A DNA stretch of 64,000 bases from Palaemon carinicauda (lineage: Eukaryota > Arthropoda > Malacostraca > Decapoda > Palaemonidae). Position numbers and translations under genes: made by a program. Each line of letters opens with the position of its first letter. The first letter of the stretch is position 1. Below the pieces are notes generated by a model. That model searched no databases. It was not told the origin of the DNA and saw only the letters and a list, made by a program, of their open reading frames with translations. The stretch covers positions 10,927,895 to 10,991,894 of the forward strand of contig NC_090736.1 in the NCBI RefSeq assembly GCF_036898095.1, given 5' to 3'. Positions 33,968-46,245 of the stretch are shown here, in pieces.

Positions 33968-35668
33968 TCTCCTAATTTAGCACTGCTTTCGTTCACTTGT
34001 GAATATTGTTGACAGTGTTTTGGTGAATTTTCTCATTTCTTTGTGCAGATGTCAGATTCCCTGGTCTCCCCATCTAAGTTAAGTACTAGATCTATGAGTT
34101 TTGAGCTTTTGGGGGTAGCACTGCCATTACTTTTAATTTTATTCGAGGTTTTTAATTTTCCTCTTGTCGGACCGCTCGCGGCTCCCTTGCAGGCTTGCTA
34201 CCTCCTTCGCTCGTTCTTAACGTATTACAATTGGTCTTCCATACTGATTGTTTTTTGTTTTGAACCTTATTTTGGAGTTTTTCTCACCAATTACACCTCA
34301 TCATTGTGCTTTTGGATATTATTTTGATGTTTTATGATATTATTCTACGTATCATAGTTTTGAACTCGGTTGGCAAGCCTGCCTCGGGCATGGTCTGGTT
34401 GGTTTCGCTACCGCATTAAGTGTTTATATCATTGATATTATATATTAATATTATTAATAATTTATTACGATTACCATCTAGTCTAGTTATCGCTTAGTTT
34501 GAGTGGGACTCTCGCGGAGCAGTTGTTATTTTATTCGTTTTCCTACCGTTCGGCATCTACACGAGGTAGAAGTTATGTTGGTATCCCTGTCCAGTGCGAT
34601 TCCTCCCCGCTCTGGAAGGCTGTCCGTTATTTATCCCCCTGCCATTCCCTTGCGTCCCTCTCTTACTAATTTTATTTTAAGTTACGCATGCCCTATATAC
34701 CAGTTCAATGTGTTACATCATTTTACATTATTCAACATTATTTTACATTATTTATTGCTCGTTCCGTTTATGATCATTCCGTTTTGCTTACGTGGTTCCA
34801 TCGGTCAGGTTGGTACTCCTGTCCTCCCTCATATCCACGTGATTGCCTCCTGCCCCCTCATTTCCTCACCTCCAATTCATGGATTCCTCTCGTCTCTCGA
34901 GACGTTGTGTGAGCGGTTTTGCATTACGGGTCGAGTCCTCTCATACCTCAACCTTACCCCCTCACACTACCCCTTTCTGGGATACCTTATGACTCACTAG
35001 TTGGTACCGAGGACATCCACCGGGGTTTCAGTATAGTTCATTCACTCACATGCCTTGACGTAGCCTTTTTCCCCCCGCCACTCTGATTGGCCATCAGAGC
35101 GGGGGGAACTCGGTTGGGTATGGGTTACTCCATGAGATTCCCTCCGTTACGGCCTGCACCCCACGGGACCCCTATGATAATCACTTTTTCTTAGAGGAAT
35201 CTCGTTAGAATTTTGAATTTAGAATATTTTATTGAGTTTTGTCATCACTTTTATTTCGGTTCGTTAAGGTTCTTGTGGTTGGCAAGGGGTCATTGGCTCC
35301 TCCCTCCCTCCCTTTCAATTACCTACCTCGACAGCTGGTTGGGTCCCCCGGGCCCGCCTCAGCTGTCTCCCGGGTCAGGCGGTATAATGTCGACCCTATT
35401 GCAATTACCCTATGCTTCCTCAATACTGACAGGATAGTATATTTTTCGCCTTTGACAATACTCTTATCGAATGATCATAACTATACGGACTTGGGTGTTA
35501 CTCAGATTATTACATAGGCTAAGTTTTTCCTTCCTGTTTCTGTTCGGATTGTTACTCTTAGTCTACATCTCAGTTGCATACTAACCTAATTTTAATACCC
35601 GGATCCCCCGGGTTCCTTCTCGGGACATTAACTTTATAAGAGATACTTATGTATCCTTATTATTACAG
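33968..35668 (+). other. 5' leader of DIRS family-2 element
   Basis: No domain is recognised in this 1.7-kb stretch. An ATG at 34049 (MSDSLVSPSK, then a TTAAGT-like donor) could be a short first gag exon joined to ATTACAG just before 35669, but this is conjecture. A GC-rich hairpin lies at 35071-35106. Confidence 0.4.
35071..35106 (+). other. GC-rich hairpin in DIRS leader
   Basis: CCCCCCGCCACTCTGAT pairs with ATCAGAGCGGGGGG around a TGGCC loop, with a small bulge. The role is unknown; it could mark RNA structure in the genomic transcript. Confidence 0.6.
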
Positions 35669-35890
35669 ATGGTCCATTGCCGAATGACAGCCTGTTTTTC
35701 CGTTCTCCAACAACCGTGCGGCCACGATGTCTGCAGGTCGCATGCTGACTGTGGTGTTCAGATGGACGACCTGGTTGTATGGCATCCGGACAACTGCCTT
35801 ATCTGCTACGGGTTGGTTACCACCCTTTCCTCGGACTCGGTCTGTATTCCTATCGTTACTATAAAATTTTACACAGGGTTTAACCTTTAA
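35669..35890 (+). pseudogene. Gag N-terminal Cys/His segment, DIRS family 2
   Basis: The frame opens at ATG 35669 directly after TTATTACAG. It contains QPCGHDVCRSHADCGVQMDD followed by LVVWHPDNCLICYGLV. This Cys/His arrangement with a VWHP box is the likely zinc-binding module at the start of Gag-like proteins of this element type. It closes at about 35888. A possible intron acceptor (TATTTCTTTCAG, 35988-35999) precedes the next gag segment, so gag may be spliced in the living element. It may instead be a frameshift. Confidence 0.5.
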
Positions 35891-35998
35891 TTCCCTGCTA
35901 TTTCATATTGCAATTTCTGATCGAATCGTCCCTTATCGATTATGTGATCTTTCCCTTAACTCGAAGTCACTACCATTAGTAACGGTCTATTTCTTTCA

Positions 35999-37836
35999 GA
36001 TCTCTCAGTTTTCTAAGTCTTCCGCCCGGGCAACCTTGAAGGTCTGGGTAGGCGGCTTCGCCCGCAACGTTAAGGCCAAGCAGCCTTACATCTTGTCCGA
36101 GGACTGGTGTAACTTGATCTACCCTAATGCTAAAACCTCGGCAGCGGTCCCCAAGGACGTGGCGGACCCCATCATTGCCGATATCAACGCGACCTTGTGC
36201 ATTCCCGTGGACCAAGATCAGACTAACGACTCTATTGTGGACAACGTCGCCTCCATCAACCTCGACGTGGAACCTATGGCTCTCGACGAGCCAGAACCAG
36301 ATAGGGAGGTAGGTGAGGCAGGTGGGTCCCGGGCTAAGATTCCTCTCCTTAGTCCGACTTTCTCTACTTCTTCTAATAATTCTTCTTTTCAGGGTTTCCC
36401 AGGGAACCCCGGGTCTGATACCAGGCCACATCCAGTTGTCCCTAATGTCAAAACCCAGCGGAGACCTTTACTGAAGACTCACAGGCCTTCCAAATCCTCG
36501 AAGTCAGGCAAGACTTCCACTTCCGGAGTCCCAAAAGACTTCGCTGTCGCCTCCTCTTCCTCTCATGGTCCGGGAGTGCAGACAGCCCCCATACCTACCC
36601 TGGTGGCCTTTGACCCAGAGGCCTTCTCTAGTAAGTTGCTGAGCCAAATCAGAGCCTCATGTGGAAAGGGTTGCCACAAGAGCAACAATACGTCATGCCG
36701 GACGCCTCTAAGCTCCTGCCTTTCACAAAGAATAACCCGTGGAGAATGGCTCTGCACCCTCCCTATACGGATGGCATGCTGACTATTGAGGGTTGTGGCA
36801 CCTGTCCTATTGAGTACTTTGAATTCTTTCCTCCCAGTCTCCAATTCCCCTTCCCGGCTTCGTCCGGCTGACCGATGAAGCTCTCGTTAGGCTAGATAAG
36901 GTCCCTAAGGAGACCGTTATCTACCCAAAAGAGCAGGCCCAGTCTACTTGGGTCCGAGCACTGAATGAGTGGGAGTGTGTAAACACCATGCTCACCCCTC
37001 ACAAAAGCTCCTACACTATGTTTTTAGTAGATGAGCAAACTCCCACTCCATGCATGACTAAAATGATGGATCTAGCCCATCAAGCCATAAGTGAGGACAA
37101 GCCGTTACCGCAACTGCGGGAGACGGACCTAACCTCCCTCCTATTTCCATCAGACCACGAGTGCTGGCATAACGCTCCAGCCACCTTCACGACAGGCAAA
37201 CTGGCGGCTGACTGTACTTCCACACAGTTCAGCGAGCGTCTTCCTAGGCTTCCGGACTCTTTGATCCGCCTCGAGTGCGAAGCCCAGACCAGGCTAAGCA
37301 GGAACATCATCTCCAGAACAATGGCTGAAATGCTCTCCCTTATGTACAAGAAAGAGCCCATCTTCAAGGTCTTGACTAAATCTCTTTTACAGACCGTAAT
37401 CTCGGATGCTTACGACTTCCTAGCAGCCAGACGTCGTTGCCGCAGACATGTTTTGTCTGAGGCCACTATTCAACATGAGCCTAACAAGCTCATTAAAGCC
37501 CAGTTCTGGGGTCTGCACCTATTCCCGGAGGATCTGGTGAACAACGTTCTCAGTGAGGCTGCCAGAGTCAACCAGAGCCTCAAGGTTCGGTGGGGTCTGA
37601 TTACAAAACGGAAGTTCGAACCAACCGGCGTACAATCTCGGGGCAGGAAGAGGTTACGACCCTACCAATCCTCCCAATATCATCAACCACTTCAAGTGGT
37701 CCAACCCATCTCGGTGGCACAGGGGAGTCAGCCATCCACTTCAAAGGGCCAACCCCAACAACAATATGTGTTGGTCCCTCAGAGTCAAGTAGCGTCGACT
37801 TCGTTCCCTACTTCCCTGCCCTTTAATCCCAGCTAA
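35999..37836 (+). pseudogene. Gag main region, DIRS family 2
   Basis: Three stretches share one direction: 36036-36782 (KVWVGGFARNVKAKQPYILS, then Ser/Pro-rich), about 36660-36870 (MALHPPYTDGMLTIEG), and 36988-37836 (starting MLTPHKSSYTMFLVDEQTP and ending in a Gln-rich tail). One-base shifts near 36668 and 36858 connect them. The last part (FWGLHLFPEDLVNNVLSEAA) looks alpha-helical and corresponds by position to the capsid-like region of the minus-strand family. Identification rests on position and composition, not a named domain. Confidence 0.65.
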
Positions 37837-37882
37837 GAATCCCGGGGTACCTCCCAAGGTTACCAACGCGCCAGAGGCTCCA

Positions 37883-39806
37883 ATGCAAGGGGTAACTTTC
37901 ACAACAGAGGTGGTGGAAGGTCCTTCTCCCGGGGCAGAGGATCACGCGGAGGTCGAGGAGGCAAATCGGCAGCCATTTATTGAGAACCCTCAGGTAGGGG
38001 GAAGGCTCTATTCCTTCCGAGGTCGTTGGAAGTTCAGTGATTGGGCCTTCAGCATAATTTCCAGAGGTCTGGGGTGGAGTTGGATAGAAGGGCTCCCTCC
38101 ACCGACCAGTTTCCATCAACTCCCAACACAGGAGCTAGCCTTATTTGTAAAAGATCTGTTGCAGAATAACGCAATCAAAGAGGTAAATCACTTAAAATTT
38201 CAAGGTCGCTTGTTCAGTGTGCCAAAGAAAGACTCAGACACGCGAAGGGTAATCCTAGACCTGTCCCGTCTGAATTCTTACATTCAATGCGACAAGTTCC
38301 GCATGATAACCGTTTCTCAGGTGCGGACCTTACTTCCCCATGGGGCCGTCACCACCTCTATAGATCTTACAGATGCCTACTATCACGTTCCGATAGCAAG
38401 GCATTTCCATACGTTCCTAGGCTTCAAACTAGGCAACCAGGCCTATACATTCAAAGTAATGCCATTCGGGCTCAACATAGCACCCAGAATTTTCACCAAA
38501 TTGGCAGAAACAGTAATCCAAGAGTTACGAACCCAAGGAATTCAGATAGTTGCATACCTAGACGACTGGCTTATCTGGTCAAACAACGTCGAGAACTGCC
38601 TCACAGCAACAAACAAAGTAATTCAATTCCTTCAACACTTGGGGTTCCAGATCAACTTCGAGAAATCTCGACTGGTCCCGGAGACCAAGATTCAATGGCT
38701 GGGACTTCAATGGGATCTACGCTCCCACACGCTATGTCTCCCCAAAGCCAAGAGAACGGAAATAGCAAAGAATACGAAACGTTTTCTCAAGGACAAATTG
38801 ACGTCCAGGAGGAACCAAGAGAGAATCTTGGGCTCCTTACAGTTCGCCTCAGTGACAGATATCCTACTGAAGGCCAGACTGAAGGACATAAATCGAGTAT
38901 GGCGCTCCAGAGCGAACGAGAAATATCGGGACAAAAGAGCTCGACTTCCACCAGTTCTGAGGAAGAGACTTCAGCCATGGACGAAGGTCAAAAACCTGGC
39001 AAAGTCAGTTGCCTTACAATACCCGTCCCCAAGACTCGTCATTCACACAGACGCCTCCTTAACAGGCTGGGGGGATACTCCCAGTACAAGAAAGTTCAAG
39101 GACTATGGTCGACGATATTCCAACATATTCATATCAATATCTTAGAGGTCATGGCACCCTAAGACAACTATCCCCAGCCAAGAAACAGCACATAAGACTG
39201 GTTCTAGACAGCGAAATCATAGTTCGCTGCATAAACAGAGGGGGTTCCAAGTCAGGCAACATCAACCACGTGATGTTAGCGATATTTTCCTTAGCAGCAT
39301 CAAATCAGTGGCATCTGTCAGCAGTCCATCTAGCGGGAGTGTGGAATGTAGTGGCGGACGCACTTTCGAGGACAACTCCGCTAGAGTCGGAGTGGTCACT
39401 GGACCTAAAGTCATTCCGTTGGATCTTGTCTCAAGTCCCGGGTCTTCAAGTAGACCTTTTCGCAACAGAGTCCAACCACAAGTTAAAGTGTTACGTGGCC
39501 CCCAACCTGGACCCTCAGGCTTATGCCACAGACGCAATGTCTTTAGACTGGAACACTTGGGGGAAGATTTACTTGTTCCCACCTATAAATCTGCTGATGA
39601 AGGTGTTGGACAAACTCAGGACTTTCAAAGGCCATGTTGCTCTAGTAGCCCCCAACTGGCCCAAGAGCAATTGGTTTCCCCTGTTGGTGGAATTGGGTCT
39701 TCACCCTCGTCAGATACCCAACCCAATTCTGACACAAATAGTACAAACTCACAATGTGTTCGCTTCCTCAAACATTCAGAGTGCCCTAACTTTATGGACT
39801 TCATGA
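37883..39806 (+). pseudogene. Reverse transcriptase / RNase H, DIRS family 2
   Basis: The RT domain is intact in one 420-codon frame: motif A SIDLTDAYYHVPIA, motif B FGLNIAPRIFTK, motif C AYLDDWLIWS and a thumb with WLGLQWDLRSH. RNase H begins RLVIHTDASLTGWG at about 39030-39073. A shift there, and another near 39155, move the reading to 39105-39806 (VLDSEIIVRCINRGG, VWNVVADALSRTTPL, then LQVDLFATESNHKLKCYV). So the polymerase core is complete and only RNase H is disrupted. The VDLFATE block matches the post-RNase H domain of the other DIRS family. Confidence 0.92.
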
Positions 39807-40780
39807 AATTTGCAGCCCAAAAAGGTGCAGATATCGATCCTCAGAATACCCTATTTTTGGAATCTGATAAAAGGGAATCCACCCTTCGACAATATGATTC
39901 AGCGGTGAGGAAGCTTGCAAAATTTTTAAAGGACTCCAAGGTGGAGTTAATGACTATGAATCTGACAGTAACCTTCTTCAGAACTCTATTGGAATCAGGT
40001 CTAGCAGCCAATACCATTACTACAATTAAATCTGCCTTGAAAAAGATTTTCCATATTGGTTTTAACATAAACCTGACAGATTCATATTTCTCATCAATCC
40101 CAAGAGCTTGCGCCAGATTGAAACCATCAACTCGCCCTAGCTCAGTTTCCTGGTTTTTGAATGATGTTCTTAAGTTGGCCTCTGACACTCTCAACAAATC
40201 TTGTGATTACATACCCTTGCTAAGGGAAACCTTATTCCTCATGAGCTTAGCTACTGGCGCCAGGATATCAGAACTTGCAGCCTTGACTAGAGATCCAGGC
40301 CATATTGAATTTCTCCCGTCAGGGGAAGTCCTTCTCTCCCCTGACAAAGTTTTCTTAGCCAAAAATGAGGACCCCAAGAACAGATGGTCCTCCTGTAAGA
40401 TTGTTCCACTCCCTCAGGACCCATCATTATGTCCAGTAATCACTCTGAAAGCCTACTTAAATACAACTTCCATTAAGTCCTCAGGGCCCTTATTCATTAG
40501 AGAAAACGGAGGTACCATCACCCTGAAAGGGATCAGGCAACAAATTTTATATTTCATTAAATAGGCTAACCCTGATTCATTCCCTCATTTCCATGATATA
40601 CGAGCTGTAGCTACCTCAGTTAATTACTTCCACCACATGAACTTCGCTGAACTTACTAAATATACTGGCTGGAAGTCTCCATCAGTATTCAAACGCCACT
40701 ATCTAAAACCTCTGGAAGCCCTAAAATTTGCTACAGTGGCAGCAGGGAATGTGATTCCTCCTGATCATAATGAGTCTTAA
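39794..40780 (+). pseudogene. Tyrosine recombinase, DIRS family 2, one premature stop
   Basis: The likely start MDFMKFAAQKGADIDPQN at 39794 overlaps the end of the RNase H frame by about 13 bases in a different frame, as is usual in DIRS elements. Catalytic residues can be placed: Arg in SLATGARISELAAL (about 40255), His-x-x-Arg in HFHDIRAVATS (about 40590) and Tyr in FKRHYLKPLEAL (about 40695). The product is about 328 residues if the single TAG at 40562-40564 (IK-stop-ANPDSF) is ignored. That stop removes the HDIR and Tyr boxes, so this copy is inactive unless the codon is read through or is a sequence error. Confidence 0.92.
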
Positions 40781-41181
40781 TCAACTATGTCTTGCTATCC
40801 TCCTTCCTCTTACCTGCCTTACTTATTGTCCCTTCCTTAGTTTTGGTTTTGTCTTACCTGAGCTACACCCTTATGGTGTAACCTTTTATCATGTCAGTTA
40901 ATTACCTTATTCCACGAATTGATTTTTGTTGTTTTACACTCAAGATTGTAATTAACATTTAATATTGCCACTGCTAATGTCCCTGGCTGTCCCTGTCATC
41001 CCTCCATTGGGAATATTTTGCAGATTTACTTTTTGCCAATCTTTACTTAATGTTAAGGAAGTGTTTACTTATTGTTCCACGTATATCCTCTTCTTGATTA
41101 AACCGTATATGTTGTTATTTTGAATTTAATTTGCTTTCACCTCAGGCATTGTTCCAAGTTTTGGGACCTTTTCTCTTGTAC

Positions 41182-41273
41182 AATTTCACTGGGCGGCACA
41201 GGAGGAGCCCAGAAAAGGGATTTTAACGAAGGAAAAATCTATTTCTGGGCGAGAGACCTGTGCTGCCCAGTGA
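41182..41273 (+). repeat. Internal complementary region, DIRS family 2
   Basis: ATTTCACTGGGCGGCACAGG ... CCCAGAAA is the reverse complement of the element's left end. It is followed immediately by AGGGATTTTAACGAAGGAAA ... GCCCAGTGA, the reverse complement of its right end. The joined copy of both termini just inside the right repeat is the DIRS hallmark. Confidence 0.92.
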
Positions 41274-41330
41274 ACCCTCCCTTGACTTCCCTCCCAGCAT
41301 GGGCCCCAAACCTTGAGTGCTATAAAGAGT

Positions 41331-41632
41331 GACGTCACTGGTGTGGGTTGGGTTGATGGTAGTAGTGTTGAACGGCACCTCGCTGTGGCGGGGGTTTTGA
41401 AGAGGAGATATCTAAATGCTGCGAGGCCTCTGGTTGTGAATTATCATGCCCCAGTATATTATACCGACACCTTATATAGGTGAGCGAGCTGGGTTCAACC
41501 TGGCATTCCTATGCAATTTTTCTCTGGTAATATATAGCAGTTATATACCTTAGAAATGGTGCTAAAGGCGCATTTCACTGGGCAGCACAGGTCTCTCGCC
41601 CAGCAATAGATTTTTCCTTCATCAAAATCCCT
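41331..41632 (+). repeat. DIRS family-2 right inverted terminal repeat
   Basis: Reverse complement of 33694-33967 plus an outer extension ending CAATAGATTTTTCCTTCATC then AAAATCCCT. Array DNA resumes at 41633. Confidence 0.9.
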
Positions 41633-42034
41633 TAACTATCCACAATTACTTACTCTCCAGGACTGTAAAGTTAAAAAAAATACACTAACAGCAAAACAAT
41701 GTAGACTGATAAAGGCAATGTTTTTTCTTTTTTAAATTTAAAGACTCGCAACAAAGAAAACTTCTAATGTTTTGTGAATTAATGTATAACCAATGAAAAA
41801 ATCTATGATACTTTTGACAGTGTCAGTGCTACAAAATATAGAGTATATATCAATAGATAATTTATAGAATACCTGTAGTTACAGGAGACAATTGTAGATC
41901 ACTAAAGGCAAAATTAACATTCAACATAAGTAAAATTATGTACTGTTCTGTATTCCATAACTTACAAATATAAAAGTATACAAAATCAACAAAATCAAAA
42001 TCAATTCTTATTAATAAAAAAATTCATTACTTAC

Positions 42035-42097
42035 TAAATCTAAGTCACCCACAGAACCGGGAGGTGGTATGCCGCCTAGTGGAGTCGGTGATTTTTT
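42035..42097 (-). CDS. Candidate cassette micro-exon, 21 codons, proline/glycine-rich
   Basis: The acceptor is TTATCTTTATCAG (one base different from the other units) and the donor GTAAGTAATG. The 63-bp block reads, in phase 0, KKSPTPLGGIPPPGSVGD and three more residues (LDL). The other two phases contain stops (TAG and TGA), so phase 0 is the only open one here. That gives independent support for the phase assigned to the series. The intron on both sides matches units 2, 3 and 5 closely. No sequence similarity remains to the 51-bp exons except an SP dipeptide near the start. Confidence 0.52.
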
Positions 42098-42357
42098 CTG
42101 ATAAAGATAAGTTAAAAAATTAATAAACTGGAACGATCACATAATTAAGATTCACAAAATCTTTCATAACAATCAATTTTGGAAAACACCATCAGAAAAT
42201 ATTAGGAATGATATTTTTTCATATGGGTGGATGGTAATGTTGTTTATATTATTGAATATTACAAGTCTGATATTAACTAATATTTCATGGTGTTAAGATA
42301 TGAATTATGTTAGCTCCCTCTATTCTAACCGCAACCCTATTTTCTGAATGTTATATC

Positions 42358-42359
<2 letters not shown>

Positions 42360-42437
<78 letters not shown>
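42360..42437. repeat. (GA)n microsatellite in array intron
   Basis: About 38 GA units after TTATATCAAA, the same relative position as in units 2, 3 and 5. Confidence 0.97.
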
Positions 42438-42441
<4 letters not shown>

Positions 42442-43954
42442 CACAGCATGACCTAATCCCTTTTTCTTTCCAGTAATATCAACAGTCTACACATTCTTAT
42501 TTATTGCCTTCATCTTATAAGCAGGAGGAGGAATCTTGACCAGTCTCAAAAGAAGAGCGAAGATCATTCAACAAACTTGAAGCCAAGCACACTAGGGGTG
42601 GTATGCTAACTCTCATGCCCAATATGCTACCTCATTTCCAAATATTCCATTTCCTCACTCCCTTGTGGCTCCTAGAGTGGGAACAGTTTGTGCCACTCCA
42701 AAGGTACAGTAAATTGTGCTCCCCTGTTCTGAAGCCTCCAAGTATGTAGAACTTTCTGTCCTAAATTTCTTCAATAACACTCAATGGTTGAAATGCTTTG
42801 TGGTTGTTTATACCAGAGGAGGATGGCTTAGCAACTGGGCTTTATTATGGAAGGAACACACTAAGGGGTCAGTAATGAATAGGCAATGCTTGGAATCCAC
42901 AGTGTAGGAAGAGGACTGGCTTCTTGCGTAGGCAAAATAGCCTACAGGAAACTAGATGGATACTCATAAAAACTAAATGAGAATTATATCAAGAAATATC
43001 AAGATGCTTCTTTGACCAAACCAACATGACTGCAGTACCTTATGAACAATTAACCTTGGAAATCTAACTACATAGTCTAATGGAGTTCATCATGAATAAT
43101 CAAATTGGATTTTTACAGCAAATCAAAGCTTAGAATATGAAATCTCCTATAAGTGATATCAAATCCTAAGATTCCTGGTCCCAGTCACTGTGAGAAGGTA
43201 AAGAGAGATGTTGCTTATGTCTTTAATGCAAAAGATATGGATTATAGGTAGATTCCTTTTCAGTCTCTCACATTCTCTGGACATTATACACACCTTGCTA
43301 TTGGTTTGGCCATTGAAAGGTCAGAACAGCTCTAGTGAAAATTATTCCTTTCACAAATATAACTTTGTTTTCATTTGTTATTCCTTCCAATGATCAGCAT
43401 TATTCATAAAGTACCCTACTCAATAGGTTACAGGCATTTCTACTATTTTTTTTCCTAGTACCTTGGTGTTCATCATTATTAACTAGTCTTGTTTTAAGTT
43501 TCATCATTTAAGAAAAAGTACTTTGATTCCACCTATGAGTCTAAAAATTCCATAACTATCCCCATTTACTTACTCTCCAGGACTATAAAGTTAAAAAAAA
43601 TACACTAACAGCAAAACAGTGTAGACTGATAAAGGCAATGTTTTTTTTCTTTTAATTTAAAGACTAGCAACAAAGAAAACTTTTAATGTTTTGTGAATTC
43701 ATGTGTAACCAATGAAAACATTTATGGTACTTTTGACAGTGTCAATGCTACAAAATATAGAGTAAATATCGATAGATTATTCATAGAATACCTGTAGTTA
43801 CAGGAGACAATTGTAGATCACTAAAGGCAAAATAAACTTTCAACATAAGTAAAACTATGTACTGTTCTGTATTCCATAACTTACAAACATAAAAGTATGC
43901 TAAATCACCAAAATCAGAATCAATTTCTATAAATATAGAATAAATAACACTTAC

Positions 43955-43990
43955 GGACATAGAACTTTGTTTTATCAGTAAAGACGCTCC
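43955..43990 (-). CDS. Candidate cassette micro-exon, 12 codons
   Basis: The acceptor CTTATCTTTTTCAG is followed by GGAGCGTC on the minus strand, and the donor is GTAAGTGTT. The 36-bp block reads GASLLIKQSSMS in phase 0; phase 1 hits TGA. It is the shortest exon of the series and the only one without an SP dipeptide. Exons this short usually need strong splice sites or enhancers; both sites here are good matches. Of the six, it is the most likely to be a decayed or optional exon. Confidence 0.42.
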
Positions 43991-44246
43991 CTGAAAAAGA
44001 TAAGTTAAAAGATTAATATAATAGAAATATCACAAAAGATTCACAAAATCTTTCAAAATCATCAATTTTGGAAGACACCATCAGAAAATATTAAGAATTA
44101 TATTTTTTCATATGGGTGGATGGTAATTTTGTTTATATTATTGAATATTACAAGTCTGATATTAACTAACATTTCATGATGTTAATATTTGAATTATGTT
44201 AGCTCCCTCTTTTCTAACCGCAACCCTATTATCTGAATGTTATATC

Positions 44247-44250
<4 letters not shown>

Positions 44251-44335
<85 letters not shown>
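44251..44335. repeat. (GA)n microsatellite in array intron
   Basis: About 42 GA units followed by a short GT run. Confidence 0.97.
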
Positions 44336-44337
<2 letters not shown>

Positions 44338-44474
44338 TGTGTGTGTATTCATATAATAACTAATAATAGCTATAAACAAAAAGTATGCAAACTATGATAT
44401 TATAAAACAAATTGGTGCTGATGTAAGTTGCATCAGGAATTTATATTGAATGAATTAAAAAATTATTTGTTATT

Positions 44475-44574
<100 letters not shown>

Positions 44575-45103
44575 CATTGACACAGCATGGTTAAAGTGCT
44601 TTGTGGTTGTTTATACCAGAGGAGGATGTCTTGACAATTGGGCTTTGTTATAAGAGGAACGCACCAAGGAATCAGTAATGAATGGTTGGAATCTGCAGTG
44701 TTATGGGGAAAAGGACTAGCTTGTGTAGGCACAGTAGCCTACAGGAAAGTAGATGGATATTCATAAAAACTAAATGAGAATGATATTGAGAAATATCAGG
44801 ATGCATCTTATACCAAACTGACATGACCGCAATACCTTATAAACAAATAAGCTTGGATATTTTACAATATCAAATAATCAAGTGGGTTTATTATGAATAA
44901 TGAAATTGGCCTTTACAACAAATCAAAGCTTAGAATATGAAATCTCTAATAAGTGAGATCAAATCCAAGAATATTCCTGGTCCCAGACACTGTAAGAAGG
45001 TAAGGAGAGAAGTTACTGATATCTTTGATACAGAAGATTTGAATTATAGGTAGATTTCTTTCCATTCTCCCACATCCTCTGGACACTATAGACACCTTGC
45101 TAC

Positions 45104-45309
45104 TAGAGCTGGGGGCGTCGATCATTTGGGGGCACTGCGTTAACGTCAATTCTCAATTCGTTGCGTCGGCATCAATCCGTCTTTTTTTTTTTTTTTTTTT
45201 TTTTCTTGAAATATTTTGTCCTTTTTTTTGCGCCATTGCACCATGGCTGGCAGATATGGTAATCTTAAATAATTGATGTAATTTACGTAAAACATTATAC
45301 ATTATGTAA

Positions 45310-45376
<67 letters not shown>
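45104..45376. other. Unassigned DNA with poly-T and (TA)n
   Basis: Starts AGAGCTGGGGGCGTCGATC, contains about 23 T at 45182-45204, and ends in a (TA)n tract (45314-45376) that serves as the landing site for the next transposon. Confidence 0.5.
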
Positions 45377-45379
<3 letters not shown>

Positions 45380-45660
45380 TGGAACCTCAACATACGATTG
45401 TCCTGACATACGAATTTTCCAACATACGAAGTAAAATTTGACCAAATTTCTGTCTCGACACCCGAAGTAATGCTCCAACATCCGATGTAGATCTTGTTTA
45501 CGCCGGTAGATGGCAGCACGTAAGAGGGACGCCATTGAGCGTCGAGTGCTCTGTTCTCTGTTCTTGTGTGTATCATGTGGTTGTCCTCTGTTTGGTCTGT
45601 TATTAACAGTGCTTATTTTCTTCCTTTTCTCACATTTCCTTTTTGATTTCACCTATAATC

Positions 45661-45993
45661 ATGGTGCCTAAGAAGCTATGTTTCAGTACATGTAGTGGTG
45701 AGAAAAGGAAGAAGGCAATTCTTTCATTAGAATTGAAGCAAGAAATTATAGAAAAACATGAGAGCAGTGTGCATGTGAGTGATATGGCTAAACAATATGG
45801 CCGGAATAGGCCTATGATCTTGACGATCATCAAGCAGAAGACAGCCATTAAAGCAGATAAACCATCGAAGGGGATCACCATTATTACAAGACTATACCCT
45901 GGAAGAGATAGAATGCCTATTGTTGATAGGGATAAAGGACAAAGAGATTGTTGGCAACGATCATTTGTGAGAAGGGCCAGCATGATGAACTGA
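45661..45993 (+). pseudogene. CENP-B-type DNA-binding domain of Tigger remnant A
   Basis: The frame opens MVPKKLCFSTCSGEKRKKAI and continues LELKQEIIEKHESSVHVSDM, MAKQYGRNRPMILTIIKQK and KPSKGITIITR. This is the psq/CENP-B N-terminal helix-turn-helix of Tigger transposases, which recognises the element ends. It matches the N-terminus of the larger element at 50582-50193. The frame ends after 111 codons and no catalytic D residues follow. It could encode a DNA-binding-only protein, but there is no evidence that it does. Confidence 0.75.
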
Positions 45994-46074
45994 AAGAAAG
46001 AAAATAGTGAAGCAAAGAAAACCAAGATAGCATTAACAAGCTCTTTTAAAAAAGTCTTCTCTCTTTTTCTGTTT

Positions 46075-46110
46075 CTCTCTAAACAGCATTAACATGTTCT
46101 TTGAATAAAA

Positions 46111-46173
<63 letters not shown>

Positions 46174-46210
46174 CTTTTTCGCTATTAGTGGTAGAGACGT
46201 CTATTATTTT

Positions 46211-46245
<35 letters not shown>

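Larger units (their letters stand above)
33694..41632 (+). mobile_element. DIRS-type YR retrotransposon, second family (near full length)
   Basis: The 7.9-kb element is inserted between AAAATTCCA and TAACTATCC of the array unit without target duplication. It has inverted terminal repeats (33694-33967 and 41331-41632), gag (about 35.7-37.8 kb), RT/RNase H (37.9-39.8 kb), tyrosine recombinase (39.8-40.8 kb) and an internal complementary region (41182-41273). Only a few frameshifts and one stop in the recombinase separate it from an intact copy, so it is younger than the minus-strand pair. Its sequence and termini differ from that family. Confidence 0.93.
41633..43540 (-). repeat. Array unit 4, right part, and start of unit 5
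   Basis: Array sequence resumes with TAACTATCC, carries exon 42035-42097 and a GA tract at 42360-42437, then the long tail also seen at 24940-25847 and 32680-33690. Confidence 0.85.

Noticed and set aside
34043..35517. Hydrophobic open frames at 34.0-35.5 kb as membrane proteins
   Set aside because: They lie in the T-rich leader of the DIRS family-2 element, overlap in several frames and lack conserved features.
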